Origin: Chamaelirium japonicum
Taxonomy: Eukaryota > Streptophyta > Magnoliopsida > Liliales > Melanthiaceae
Length of the DNA stretch: 64,000 nucleotides
Direction of reading: 5' to 3'
NCBI GenBank assembly: GCA_947650365.1
Contig: OX393549.1
Coordinates: forward strand, 36,761,335 to 36,825,334
Part shown: positions 34,221 to 46,620 of the stretch, piece by piece
Position numbering within the stretch: the stretch's first letter is position 1
Layout of the letters: each line of letters begins with the position of its first letter
Made by a program: the position numbers and the translations under genes
The notes under the pieces: model-generated
What the model was told of the DNA's origin: nothing
The model's input: the letters and a program-made list of their open reading frames with translations, nothing else
The model's database searches: none

Positions 34221-35333
34221 GTAGGCACAGAGGGACTTAGACTCTGCTCCAGTAACGAAATCGACTGGTAAGAGGGTGTTTGGTATGAGGAATTGATGGT
34301 TCAATAATAAAATATCGTTTCCATCTCTTCTTGTAGAACAAAAACTATCCATTAGAGGATCTGGGAATAGAAACAGATGGTTCGGAATGATGCCAAACAC
34401 ACCCCTTAACATGCCAGTAGTGCCCATGGTCGTGCGATGAAAAACCAACCCCCATGGTGCACTTAGTGCTAGCCAGTGACAAAAGTACCCTTCTGTATCG
34501 CGGTTGCTGCTTCCCCGTCAGACGGCCATGGGCGCTATTGGCCTGTTTCGGGCGCCGATTTCTATATCTTCATCTCTAGGGGACCATTACCAATACCACC
34601 CTCTAATCAGGGGGGACAATCATAACACATTTGTATGGGAATCTTGGTAGACAATGCCCCCATTGTCGGCAGATTGTCTTCCTTTGGGTGTTCTTTAGTG
34701 ATTGAACATCATGCACGTAGTAATAATTTTTTAAAAAAAAAAGGAAAAAAAAAATCATAGCAGAAACCGTGGAAGGCTCCTGACCTTTGCCTTGCTACCG
34801 ACCTGATGAAGCTTTGAAAACAGAGGAGGTGATGGGCTCCAGATATTAAGAAACGCAACGACCCTCGCGCTTCATGTGGGTCTCCTTTAAACTCATGTGC
34901 ATGGCATCCACAGGCCATGTGGGTCTTGAAAGCCACCATTCAATCCGATGCTTTAACCGTTGGTGAAGCAGTGAGAGGATCTGAATCGCCACTTTCGCTC
35001 CTTCGCTGGAAATTACCGGCGAGGTGGGTGGATGAAATGCCTACTCCGGCCGACTCCTACATCGCTCCCTTCTATAAGAGCATCTCCAAGGCTCCAACGG
35101 GCTCCGAAAGCCACCCCCTCCTTTTGCTATTATAGCGGAATCAGCTCGCTCCCTTCTATAAGAGTATCTCCAAGACTCCAACGGGCTCCGAAGCCACCCC
35201 CTCTTTTTGCTATTATAGCGGAATCAGCTCTCCAACAGACTCCTAATAAAACCGCTAGCCAGAGTAGCCGTTTGCCTCGGCACTTGTGGCTAGCGAGATG
35301 ACCGTTGGCACACACCGTCTGATCTGAATCCGA

Positions 35334-36064
35334 TGTTGGAAATAAATCGCTTGCTAAACAAATATTTCAAATCTTAATTTATTTTAATTAGATGTGAGAT
35401 GGATGACAACTTTATATTCCAAATATTGCCAAATAAAAAAGATGAAAATATGAGACAATAAAATTGCTAATGAATCCTAGCTAGTGAATGATCCAATATG
35501 AGACTTTTGTAGCGGAGTATGAATATGATAAAACTATACGTAAGCAAATAATACTATTAATATTCTAGTAATTTAGGAAGAAGAAGAGTTAAGAGGATGG
35601 CCTGGGGTCGAAGCACGCCTTGGCGCTGTCCTAGAAATCCAATTGCCCCCCACGTGCGGGTCTCGTGGCAAGGATGACTAGAGATATGACGAACCCCCCG
35701 GATGACCACCTTTCCTTCTCGTTGGCATGCCTCAGAGAAGGCACACGAACACCGCACTATCGCCTTCAGGAGCCCAGCAAAAAGCTTAAAGAAAATTGGA
35801 ATGGGAGATTTTTGGAGCAGAGTTTCAAGAGCAAAAGATGATCAAAAGTGTGTTTATTTAGCCATGGGTTTTGGGCCCATTTTATAGCCCACCAAGGGGT
35901 GTGATGGCTGCCCATTATTTTGGGCTTTAAAATCCAAGCCATAATGGGTTTGAATGTGACCGTTATAGCCGTTGCACAAAGGTTTGAATGTGTGCAACGG
36001 CTATACCGTTACAAAAGGTTTTTAAAACACAATAAAAACTAAAAATAAAAATAAAACGTTAACA
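35334..36064 (-). repeat. 3' LTR of the 6.8-kb copia element
   Basis: 731 bp. It carries 28 bp (near 35745-35785) that are missing from the other LTR. Confidence 0.92.
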
Positions 36065-36616
36065 ATCCCCCACATGTTTTAAAAACATTAAATATTTAAA
36101 AATCTTTAAAAAATTTAAAATAAGAGAATTTGCTGGTCTCCTTGTACTATGATTTCGGTAAAGGTACCTCTCGGTTTGAACCTTTACTTAGTGAAAATTG
36201 TTTTGGTCTGTGGCACCTTTAGTAGACTATGTCTTTGAACTTAGGACCATGATTCAGACTTTAACAAGTGTCACACACAGTATGGCTATGCTGATGTTCT
36301 AAACGGCCGGGTAGCGCTATTAACGGCCTTGCGCAGGTATCTTATGTGTGTATTCGAGATCAGCCCTAATCTCATAGTCGCGGCCTCACGACCACACATA
36401 TCGGTGATTCCTCAAAGAGTACGAGCAAGGAGACACTCTGTCTCAAGGATCTCGGAATCATTTAAGAGTTTTGAACTCATCCTACCCTTGCTTTTATGAG
36501 CACTGACGCCATAGGGATGGGAGTAGGTAAAACCAGTGCTCCTCATAGTCACCAATACAGCTTATTTCTACTCATTGAACCTCCGTGAGGTTGGGTTGCC
36601 ACCGTGGTGATCTTTC

Positions 36617-39600
36617 TTATGGGCTTAATCGCATCCCCCTCGATGCTTCTAGAACCACTGTTCTAGACACCCCCTTTGTGAGCTGATCAGCAATATTCTT
36701 CTCAGACTTCACAAAATTTAGGGTAATTATTTAGTATTTTAGTTCATACCTTAATGATTTATGTCGCACTTTTAAGTGTCGATTCATTTTTATATTTTCA
36801 TTTTCTTGTTTGCATTTATCAATTGCTGACTTACAATCGCAATGAATAGATATAGCTGGTATAAGTCTCTCTCCTATGGGTATATCAGTTATAAGGTCTC
36901 TTAACCACTCGGATTCTATACTAGTGGTATCTAGGGCTATCATTTCAGATTCCATTATGCTCCTAGCCATTACTGTCTGCTTGGTGGACTTCCAAGAGAC
37001 AGTTGCACCTCCTAATAGGAAGACAAAACCGATTGTAGATTTTACATCCAGGTTGTCACTGATCCAATTAGCATCAGTATAGCCTTCTAAGACGGCTGGA
37101 TAACCACTAAATTTAAGGCCATAGGTTAGTGTGCCCTTAAGATATTTTATTACTCTTTCTAGGGCATTCTAATGACTTTTATCTGGATTGTGTGTGTATC
37201 TACTTAGACGACTTACTGTATAAGCTATATCGGGTCTAGTATAGTTAGCTAAATATCCTAACGATCCAATTATTTGTGCATATTCCTTTTGTAACGCAGG
37301 TAAACCTGTGTTTTTCTTAAGGTGGATATTAGGATCATAAGGGGTGGATACTGAAGTACAATCAAAGTAAAAATATTTCCTAAGGATCTTCTCAGTATAG
37401 TGAGATTGAGTTAGTGTGATACTATCATCATTTCTAATGATTTTTGTGTTTAGTATCACATCTGCTTGACCTAAATCCTTCATATCAAAATTTTGGGACA
37501 GGAAATGTTTTACTTTATTTACTGCTGAATATTAGATCCAAAGATCAGGATATCATCCACATACAAACAGAGAATGATGATGCCATTATTACTAACCTTA
37601 TGGTATATACATTCATCGGTTTTGTTTATTTCAAAACCGTCGGATGTGATGACTTCATCAAACTTCCTATGTCATTGTTTGGGTGCTTGTTTTAGGCCAT
37701 ATAGAGATCTAATCAATTTACACACCTTAGATTCTTGACCTGAAACTATAAACCCCTCAGGTTGATCCATATAGATTTTCTCATCTAAGTCTCCATTTAA
37801 GAAAGCGGTTTTTACATCCATTTGGTGAATTACCAGCTTATTTATGGATGCTAATGCAATAAGGACTCTAATGGTAGTGATCCTAGCTACAGGAGCATAC
37901 ACATCAAAGTAGTCTATTCCAGGTTTTTGGGTAAATCCTTTGGCTACTAACCTAGCCTTGAATTTCTCTACCGATCCATCGGGTCTAAGTTTCTTCTTAA
38001 AGATCCACTTACATCCAATGGTTTTACAACCTGGAGGTAGGTTTACTAATTCCCAAGTTTGATTTTGGACAATGGATTGCATCTCGTTATTTATAGCTTC
38101 TTTCCAGAAAGGAGAATCGAATGACTTCATTGCATCTGCGTAGTTGATTGGTGTATCTTCTACTAGAAGAGCATAGAAGTCATCGAAGATCTTTTCTGTC
38201 CTAGCTCTAGAGCTTCTCCTAGGTTCAGTGGGAATGCTATCCTCAATTGGTCTTTTGTTTCTAGAGCACGATGCTATGTCAGTGTCGTTCGATCTAGGTT
38301 CTGTTCCAATTTTAGTCCTAAAAGGAAAGATGTCTTCAAAATAGGTAGCATCTCTAGCTTCCATTATTGTATTATTAGTAATTTCACTAATCTGAGAGTT
38401 AAAAACTAAAAATCGGTTAGCATTGCTATCTGATGCATAGCCTATGAAAATGACATCTATGGTTTTTGGACCGATCTTTTTCTTTTTATTTTTAGGGATC
38501 TTGACTTTTGCCAAACACCCCCACACTTTAAGATAATCCAAAGTGGGTTTTCTATTCTTCCACATTTCATAAGGGGTGAGGTTATTCTTTTTAGAGGGAA
38601 TTCTGTTAAGTATGAAACAGGCTATTACTAGTGCTTCTCCCCACAAGTTTTCAGGTGCTCCTAAGCTAATTAGCATGGCATTAACCATATCCATAAGGGT
38701 TCTATTCTTACGTTCAGCTACTCCGTTAGATTGGGGGGTATAGGGAGCTGTGACTTCATGAATTATACCGTGTTCTTCACAGAACTCGGTTAACTCATGA
38801 GAGGTATACTCTCCACCTCGATCGGATCTAAGTATTTTTAAGATCTTATCTCTTTGGTTTTCAGCCTCAGCTTTATAGACCTTAAATTTACTTAGTACCT
38901 CATCTTTGGTTTTTATGAGGTATAGGTAACAGTATTTTGATAGGTCATCTATGAATGTGACAAAATATCTGTTACCTCCTCTAGTAGTCCTTCCTGAGTC
39001 GCATACATCACTATGAACTAATTCGAGGATTTCAGAGTCTCTATCGATTGTTCTAAAAGGTTTCTTAGCTTGTTTTGCTTCTACACAAGTTTCACACTTA
39101 TCGAGGTTTTGGATATCTGCTTTAGGTATTAGATTTAGGTTCATCAGTCTCTTGATGGAGTTGTAATTCACATGACCTAGTCTAGCATGCCAGATAGGTG
39201 GAGATTCAACATTTAGTACTGAAAGACTTTTATTATTTTCTAAAGGAATACAAACATTTAGCTTAAATAAGCCATCACTCATAAATCCTTTCCCAATAAA
39301 AGACACTCCTTTTGTGATTACAACTTTATTCGATTCAAACACGAGTTTATAACCGTGTTGAACTAGAAGAGAACCGCTAACAAGGTTGTGTCTAATCTCT
39401 GGAACGTGATGAACTCCGTGTAGGGTTATGATCTTGTTCGATGTAAGCTTTAAGTTGACTTGACCCGTTCCCAATACGCGAGCTTCGGCATTATTTCCCA
39501 TGGTCACAGCTCCTTCACTTGATACCTGATAAGTGGAGAACCAAGAGCGATCAGAACATACATGGATGTTAGCTCCGGTATCAATCCACCAGTCAAGTGC

Positions 39601-40593
39601 TTACAAAGTCAAGTTTACTTCTGGAATAGAGGCAACTGATCTGAAAGCATTCTCAGATGAGGTGACCATATTTACTTGGGAAGGAGGTTGTGGTCCGTTC
39701 TTCCTAGGTTGAGAAGGTCCAGTCTTCTTGTAGAAGCAGTCCGATGCCATATGGTTGGTTCGACCACATACGTAGCAGTAGCGTACTCCTTTTGCTGGCT
39801 TCTTCTGAAATTTGGGGTTTTTGGTGAAAGACTTCTTGTGGAATGGTTTATTTGGTTTGGGATAAAAGGACTTGGTTTTCTTATGGTGTTTTGGTTTTGA
39901 TTCTATATTGTTTACCTTGGGTTTGGACTCGGAAAGAGATTTTTCTCTAAGTCTATGTTGTTCTTCTATCCTAATGGAATTGAAGACTTGGATTAGAGAT
40001 AGTTCTCCTTGGGAATGATTTAGTTTTCTAGCAAAGTCAGACCAGGATGATGGGAGTTTATCTATCAAGCAAGCTATCTGGAAGTTTTCATCTAGGGTTG
40101 ATCCGTTATCCTTGAGATAATGGACTAGATTCTCAAACTCATGAATTTGTTCATTCATCGGTTTAGAATCATTCATTTTAAACTTATTGAAATCAGCTGC
40201 TTTGTAGCGTTTGATCCCAGCATCATCTAGGTCGTACTTAGAATTTAGGGTATCCCAAAGTTCTTTAGCATCTTTTGAGGTATAGTAGATGTCGTATAAC
40301 CTATCGGAAAGGGATCCTAGGATACGGTGGCGACAAATATATTCTATTTCCTCAGGAGTCCTAGATGTGGAAGTAGAATCAGAGCCATCTGGGTTGGATG
40401 ATCCACTACTGGTTTGGGCATGTTTGTCTATAGGGTTGGACTCATTTCCTGATTCGGTGGTGCTATCACTTATTGCAGACATAAGTCCAAGCAAGGACAA
40501 CCAGAATCTCATCTGGTTTTGCCAACGCTTGAAATTAGCCCCATCGAATTTCTCAGGCTTCGCACTAAGGTACTCAGTTCTAGGGGAAGTCAT
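36617..40593 (-). pseudogene. Copia gag-pol polyprotein, three premature stops and two frameshifts
   Basis: The start is the ATG at 40593 (MTSPRTEYLSAKPEKFDG). Gag runs to 39604 and has a zinc knuckle CYVCGRTNHMASDC. A TAA at 39601-39603 separates it, in the same frame, from the protease (WWIDTGANIHVC). Next come the integrase zinc region and core (HARLGHV, CETC, DRGGEYTS, NGVAERKNR) and reverse transcriptase (KWIFKKKLRPDGS, QMDVKTAFLNGDL). A TGA at 37672-37674 replaces the Trp of the QAPKQW motif. YVDD is at 37552-37563, a frameshift follows near 37530, and a TAG at 37169-37171 again replaces a Trp. RNase H ([15 protein letters not shown]) runs to 36731, and after another frameshift the usual C-terminal tail (NIADQLTKG) reaches a TAA at 36617. 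The element cannot make a full polyprotein. Confidence 0.9.
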
Positions 40594-40972
40594 TTTTAGG
40601 GTAAGGGAGTTAAGCCTGGAATGAAACAAATTTTGTGTCAGAACAATATTATGCACTATTTTCTACGTGAACCAAATTTATCTTCTTTTGTATAATAGTT
40701 GACCTGAGTATCGCTAGATTTGACTTTGGAAGTCCAAATGAGTTCTCCAAAGTATGACAGCCAGATCAGCTCCAGATGGGTGGTGGAGCACTTGGCTCGC
40801 TTAAATACCAGTCCGTTTTAGGCACGTATGCCTTTTTGACAAGCTTTTTTAGACACCGTCTAACTAAGGATGATTCACCGGAATTCTTTAAGTCACTTCT
40901 TCGTGAGAGACTCAAGTATAAATAAAAGAAAATAATTAAAAGTTTTTTTTTTTTTATCAAAATCTCTAGATT

Positions 40973-41032
40973 ATAGGGATAACAGACTAGTCACACATAC
41001 ACGAATGTATGTGCCGAGCTCTCCCTACTAGA
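40973..41032 (-). ncRNA. Structured RNA motif in copia leader (shared with 13611-13672)
   Basis: On the minus strand an inner stem CACATACA/TGTATGTG is capped by TTCG. An outer stem pairs TAGGGA with TCCCTA. The internal-loop strands are GAGCTCGG and TGACTAGTCTGTTA. It lies about 410 nt after the 5' LTR and 380 nt before the gag ATG. The loop sequences match the motif in the non-autonomous gypsy-type element. Its role is unknown; packaging, dimerisation and translation control are possibilities. Confidence 0.5.
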
Positions 41033-41439
41033 GTCTTGATTTTGTTTAGATTATGTGTTTGATTATTATTATTATTATTTTTAATTATAAAATATTAAAT
41101 TTTAATTATGTGTAGTAAAACAATTTTTCACTTACACTAATGTTGTATTATCTATATTATACTAATGATCAAGCAATTTCTAATCAATCAAGATGCTAAC
41201 AATACAATTTTAACAAACTATACTATTATATTATTAGCAAGATCTAATGCTAAGCAAATATTAACAATGATGCTTTAGATTAGATCAAAGGTTAATACTA
41301 AAGCATTAAACTAAATATTGGTATGCCAATAATTAAGTATTTGCAAGATATAGAGATTTGTAAAAAATAAATTTAATTATTTTGAAATCTAAAAAATATT
41401 TCAAGCCAACAAATTAACAACTTAATTGGATTTTTAGAT

Positions 41440-42138
41440 TGTTGGAAATAAATCGCTTGCTAAACAAATATTTCAAATCTTAATTTATTTTAATTAGATG
41501 TGAGATGGATGACAACTTTATATTCCAAATATTGCCAAATAAAAAAGATGAAAATATGAGACAATAATTGCTAATGAATCCTAGCTAGTGAAGGATCCAA
41601 TATGAGACTTTTGTAGCGGAGTATGAATATGATAAAACTATACGTAAGCAAATAATACTATTAATATTCTAGTAATTTAGGAAGAAGAAGAGTTAAGAGG
41701 ATGGCCTGGGGTCGAAGCACGCCTTGGCGCTGTCCTAGAAATCCAATTGCCCCCCACGTGCGGGTCTCATGGCAAGGATGACTAGAGATACGACGAACCC
41801 CCCGGATGACCACCTTTCCTTCTCGTTGGCACGCCTCGGAGAAGGCACACGAACACGGCTTAAAGAAAATTGGAATGGGAGATTTTTGGAGCAGAGTTTC
41901 AAGAGCAAAAGATGATCAAAAGTGTGTTTATTTAGCCATGGGTTTTGGGCCCATTTTATAGCCCACCAAGGGGTGTGATGGCTGCCCATTATTTTGGGCT
42001 TTAAAATCCAAGCCATAATGGGTTTGAATGTGACCGTTATAGCCGTTGCACAAAGGTTTGAATGTGTGCAACGGCTATACCGTTACAAAAGGTTTTTAAA
42101 ACACAATAAAAACTAAAAATAAAAATAAAACGTTAACA
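41440..42138 (-). repeat. 5' LTR of the 6.8-kb copia element
   Basis: 699 bp, ending CCAACA on the minus strand at 41440. Confidence 0.92.
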
Positions 42139-42599
42139 TCCGACAGTGGCAGCAGAAATGATCGTTGGGAGTGAGATAGGAGTTGGTTGGAGTGCTCCAC
42201 AAAAGTCCACTCCCTATTGCCCATTTTGGCTCCCTATAATATGGAGCGGGGCTAGGAGTCAGTTGGAGATGCTCTAACTCTTCGCTAGTCTGCTAGTCAA
42301 ATGTTATGAGCGGCTTTCCCTCCCTCTTCTAGGCCCCCACACGACACGGACACCTCTTTTCAAAACTGGTGCCCATTTGAAAATCCGGAAGGCTGGCAAC
42401 AGTACACCGTAGACTTTTAAAAATCCTAAAAAATAAATAATAATTTCTAAATTTTGAAAGTTGTAAAAAAATAAAAAAAAATAATAGAATAGTGAGTGGC
42501 CTGAGGTGTCCCTTCGAAATGGTTTCAAAAAGTGGCTCCTCATTTTGTTGAAAAGCCTATGTGGCTCCATAGGATAGGGAGTGGCTCTAGGAGTCCCTT

Positions 42600-42930
42600 G
42601 GAGGTGCTCTGATGCTTCGGTGAATGAAGCACAAGCCAAAATATTTATGTGGTCGGTTGCAAAGTACAAAGTGCTAACCTGCTGTAACCTCACTCGGAGG
42701 AGCAACCCCAAGTCTTCCTTCATTTCTCCTCCAATTGGATTTGGAAGAGAATCAGGAACTCCCTCGGGCTTAAGGGCAGACCAGGCAACCTGCTATCACT
42801 CTGGACCATATGGAGACAGAAATGGATCAAGAAGACGTGGAGGAAAGATTGGAACCTGATAGTCATTATTACATGCCGGAGCATTTGGAAAGAACAGAAT
42901 TGCATGATCTCCTCTCAGAAGTCGGAAGAG
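42600..42930 (+). pseudogene. LINE reverse-transcriptase zinc-binding remnant
   Basis: One frame reads AKIFMWSVAKYKVLTCCNLT, like the start of the zf-RVT domain at the end of plant LINE polyproteins (KIFLW..AKGRLLT..NL). Shifted frames further on read IITCRSIWKEQN, like the usual I...IWKERN end. Several frameshifts and stops are needed. Assigned by pattern only. Confidence 0.5.
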
Positions 42931-43396
42931 AAAGCATCCTCAGGACGTTAGAAAGTTGGTTGAGCCTTTAGAAGATCATTCTCCAAGGGGAGAACCTTGA
43001 TCCGCCACCGGCCACCAAATAGCTCAGGCGACTCTTCCTCGATGGTGACTGAATTCCAGGAAATCCAATTGATTGGGGTTGGCAAAGAGACCGATGTCTC
43101 AAGTGTGTAGGCTTGGAATTGCATGAAGTAAGCTTGGTCACGCAAGACAACTTCATTTGGTGGGGAGTCGAAGGGGGGAGATTCTATGATAACAATCATG
43201 TGCATGTGTGTGTGTGCGCGCGTGTGTCTTGAACACACAATCGTTATCCATAAAAAATTCTTATGCATATTTGTTTTACTTGAGAACTAGTTAATCCAAT
43301 TTATTTCTGCATTAATTTACATCATATGTGGCCAAATCTTAGGCAAAAACTACTCAAATTTAATTCACTATGGTTTGGGTCATGCCTTAAAAGATA

Positions 43397-43750
43397 GGGC
43401 TAATTACAAAAGTCTCCCCTGATCGATATACCTCATTTCAAATTGGTCCATCAACTGTTTTTTGAACAATTTGACCCTTGAACTATGATCCGTCTCGATT
43501 TGGTCCCATTCGTCAATTTTTTATTCCAAAAATATCCTTATTTATTTCCAATAATACTCAAATATTTTATAAAATATTTAACTTATGCTTACTAGAACAA
43601 GAATATTTTTGGAATAAAAGTTGACGGAGGGAAATAAATACAAATGAATCATAGTTCAGGGGTCAAGTTGTTCACAAAATTAAAAAAAAATAGATTGATC
43701 AATTTGAAATGAGGTGTATAGTTCAGGGGAGGTTTTTGTAATTTGTCATA
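43397..43750. mobile_element. MITE with CTAATTACAAAA termini
   Basis: The left GGGCTAATTACAAAAGTCTC and the inverted right end (GACAAATTACAAAAACCTC) both continue into CCCCTGA. No exact target duplication. Confidence 0.65.
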
Positions 43751-44904
43751 AAAAATAAAATGTAAAAACGATCATGCCAATTATAGTTCTAGAGAAAGAA
43801 ACTTGGAACTAGGGAATTATGGTAAAAGAAGAGGCATGCTGTATTTTGCTTATTTTTGAGATAAAAAGAGAAGTGCAATCAAGCATATTATGTTTGTTTG
43901 TTTTTTTTTGCGACATACCCAATCCAAAATTTTATCTCTTTTTATTTTTTTGGTGTATCTAAAAAGGGTTAGAAGTAAGGATTAGGGCTTCGCTACCAAC
44001 TTGGCTGCGCTACTTGATTCGATGAAAAATTGACTAATCAGACCATCTTGCGTAGCGGGAGGTGCCCGCCCGTAGGGCCCTGGCCTAATTGGATTATTTC
44101 GGCTAGACCAAGTTACAAATTTGACTATGTTTATAGTCAATCGGAATAAACTCGGGACTTTTTTTTTCATTTGGATTGGCGAGTTTTGATACCATGATGC
44201 ATATATCTCCTACTCCACTTATTTCATTGGCAAGTTTTGTTTCGTTTCGAGTTAGGTGGAGCGAAATGGAGGGTCAAGTCAGAGTATCGCCAAGTTAGGT
44301 CAAGATATTGTTTTTTTTTTCTTTTTTTTTTTATCATGAATCAAAAAAGCTTAGCCAAACACTAGGTATCAAGATTAAATAGTGAGAGAAAATTTTGACG
44401 GCCAGCTTTGGAATTACCATTAACATTGTGCCACATACGTCACATATCCCCTACGAAAATTACTGCCTTAGCCCCTTCAAATTATCTCCTTACCCCTTAA
44501 AATATAGCTTTCATTGGGGCAAGTAGCGCAATGCCACTGGTCGTTCGTAATTTCGGTCGTCCAAGTCCGTTGTCAAATTTTTTTTTTTTCTCTTACTAAA
44601 TGCTTTAGATATCAAGATTTAAAGTGTGATTTATTTTTAGAGTTATGCTATTTGAACAATCTACACCGACAAAAACTTTGATAAATTAGACCCATGCGCT
44701 GATAGTGGGCCCCGCTTGATGCGAATGCCGTTGCACCAAGTCCTGGGCCACACCGACAGTGCATGGGTCTGATTTGTCAAAGTTTTTGTCCCTACAGATT
44801 GTTCAAATTGCGTTACTCTTCTTTAGAGTGCAGGACATTCGTAGATTGGAATTGCATCGCTCAAAGTCACAAGGTCACATGCCCTATCCTCTTTCAAAAA
44901 GAAA

Positions 44905-45413
44905 AGGTAAATTACACTTTCCCCCTCAAGTTTAGTTAAAACACTCTTAACCTCCTTTAATTTATTTTGTTTTAAATCACTCCCTAAAGTTTCAAAACGT
45001 TAACACAATACCCCTTTTGTCAACTACTTAATTTTCTTATTTAGTAATTTTTATCTAAAGCCCTTAACATAGTCTCCTCGAACCACGCCATCATTATGGT
45101 TCAGGGTCTGACCATCAACACCTATTATTTCCATTCCTAAGGATGGTTTCGAATTATTGCGATCTACAGGGAACCAAGAGAACCCCAAGAGACTCCCATC
45201 ACAAGAGTTAAGCGATCAAACAAGTGGAGATAGATGTCGATGGCTGGACCCCCGAACCACAGTGATTCTATGGTTCAGAGCGATTATTTTGTCATTCGAT
45301 TTTTATATTATCAAAACTGAATTGAATGGGGGTAAAATATAGTTTTTTAACTATTGAGGGTTTAATGTGGTTTGAATTAAACTTCTGATGGGGTAAAGTG
45401 TAATTTACCCTAA
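44905..45413. mobile_element. MITE with GGTAAATTACACTT termini
   Basis: The left AGGTAAATTACACTTTCCCC and right inverted AGGGTAAATTACACTTTACC form terminal repeats. A-rich flanks hide the target duplication. Related ends occur in the nested MITE at 24261-24518. Confidence 0.7.
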
Positions 45414-45430
45414 AGAAAAGAAAAAAAGTA

Positions 45431-46565
45431 GGGAAATTTTATTCATACCCCAAAAATCTGTAATTAGCCCTCGTATCCCTCGCGGTTCTCAATAACTTAC
45501 TCAACAATCCTTTAATACCAACAATGCCCTTTTTTTTTGTACCCCAAACCCCAAAGCCGCTGCTCAGCGTCTTTTGTACCCCCAACCCAACCCAATGTTT
45601 GTCTAAACTTAGCCCAAGCCCAACCCGTCTGGTTGGCCGGGTTGTGTGGGGTGGGTTCGGGTTAACCCGCCCAAAGTCGGGTTGGGTTCGGGTTGGCCCG
45701 CCCAAGTTGCAGCTAGGGGTGGCAATGAGTCGTGTCATGTCAGGTTCGTGTCATGTCTAGTTTCGTGTCGTGTCCAAAACCCCTAGACCCGGACCCGACC
45801 CGTTTAACTAATCGTGTCTAGATCCTAAACCCGTACCCGACTCGCTAATAAATAGGTAGACACGATAAGACCCGGTAAGACCCATTTACCACCCGGATCT
45901 ATTCAGTTGATCCGATCCGACCCAATCCGACTTGTCCCGACCTGACCCGAAAGACCCACCGGTATTATATATTATAGTATTGGATTGCTGGTAGACCCGA
46001 CCCGACACGACCCGACCCGTTGAATACTAAACGGGTCTTCCCGGGTCTACCGTGTCTAGACCCTAAACCCGGACCTGACCCGTTTATTAAACGGGTCTAT
46101 CGTGTCGACCCGTTTACGACCCGAACCCGTTTAGCCTTGTCCCAGAACCGCTAATTTCGTGTCGGGTCCTGTCGGGTCAAGGAGAAATAATTCGGGTTGG
46201 GCTCGGATTAGCCCGCCCAAAATCGGGTTGGGTTCGTGTTGGACTCTGGTTGGGTTCAGGTTGGCCCGCCCAAGTTGCAGCTCTACTTGTGTCTTCAAGT
46301 ATCAGCCAACTGCATGGAGTTTATTTAGGAGTGGGGTGTATTCAAGAGTGCATATAATTGGGGTATATTTAAGGGGTTATGTGTTTGATTGGGGTATAAT
46401 CAAGTTGGGGCGGGCCATTTAACTGGGGTGTATTGTAGGTGGGGTGTAAGGGGGAAGGGTATTTTTGGGATAGGAATGGGGTATGAAAAAAAAAAATGGG
46501 GTGTGTTCAAGTTTGTTGGAAATGGGGGCTAATTACAGATTTTTGGGGTATGAATAAAATTTCCC
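45431..46565. mobile_element. Transposon with 42-bp terminal inverted repeats, hosting another MITE
   Basis: Ends GGGAAATTTTATTCATACCC are mirrored at 46523-46565. Flanked by the perfect 8-bp repeat AAAAAGTA (45423-45430 and 46566-46573). The interior has GGGTTGGGTTCGGGTTGGCC-type repeats and the GGGTCG-rich MITE at 45714-46179. The right end is 55 bp upstream of the TATA box of the TBC gene. Confidence 0.8.
45714..46179. mobile_element. GGGTCG-rich MITE, same family as 22167-22610
   Basis: The left end TAGGGGTGGCAATGAGTCGT matches the inverted right end of the 22167-22610 element; the right end matches its left part (CTAATTTCGTGTCGGGTC). No target duplication was found here, perhaps because the host repeat rearranged. 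Confidence 0.65.
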
Positions 46566-46620
46566 AAAAAGTAAAGAAAAGAAAAGAAAAGTATTCTCTC
46601 TCCCTATCACTGGGCCATTC

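Larger units (their letters stand above)
32690..35077. other. Gene-less stretch with inverted-repeat elements
   Basis: Holds the palindromic element at 32780-33460, a small inverted repeat at 34074-34220, a poly-G run (33183-33208) and a poly-C run near 33799-33812. ORFs here are translations of GC-rich repeats. Confidence 0.5.
35334..42138 (-). mobile_element. Complete Ty1/copia retrotransposon, mutated, 6.8 kb
   Basis: LTRs 35334-36064 (731 bp, the 3' LTR) and 41440-42138 (699 bp, the 5' LTR) read TGTTAACG...CCAACA on the minus strand. The perfect 5-bp target duplication TCCGA lies at 35329-35333 and 42139-42143. The LTRs differ by about six substitutions, a 4-bp indel and a 28-bp indel. 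The gene order gag, protease, integrase, reverse transcriptase, RNase H is that of Ty1/copia. A purine run (ATGTGGGGGAT on the minus strand) precedes the 3' LTR. No canonical primer-binding site follows the 5' LTR. Confidence 0.92.
35078..42274. mobile_element. Tourist-like MITE split by a copia insertion
   Basis: The left part is 35078-35333 and the right part 42139-42274; without the copia element it is about 392 bp. Termini are GAGCATCTCCAA and inverted TTGGAGATGCTC, flanked by TAA on both sides (35075-35077 and 42275-42277), as for PIF/Harbinger MITEs. An ~85-bp piece carrying the terminal sequence is tandemly duplicated (about 35063-35147 and 35148-35231). Confidence 0.7.
42275..44904. 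other. Gene-less stretch with LINE and MITE remnants
   Basis: Besides the entries at 42600-42930 and 43397-43750, it holds a degenerate Tourist-like end near 42590-42612 and T-rich runs. No intact gene is seen. Confidence 0.45.

Noticed and set aside
40974-40985. TAGGGATAACAG resembling part of an I-SceI site or the conserved LSU rRNA segment
   Set aside because: Only 12 bases match and no rRNA context or homing endonuclease is present; the bases form part of the outer stem of the shared motif.
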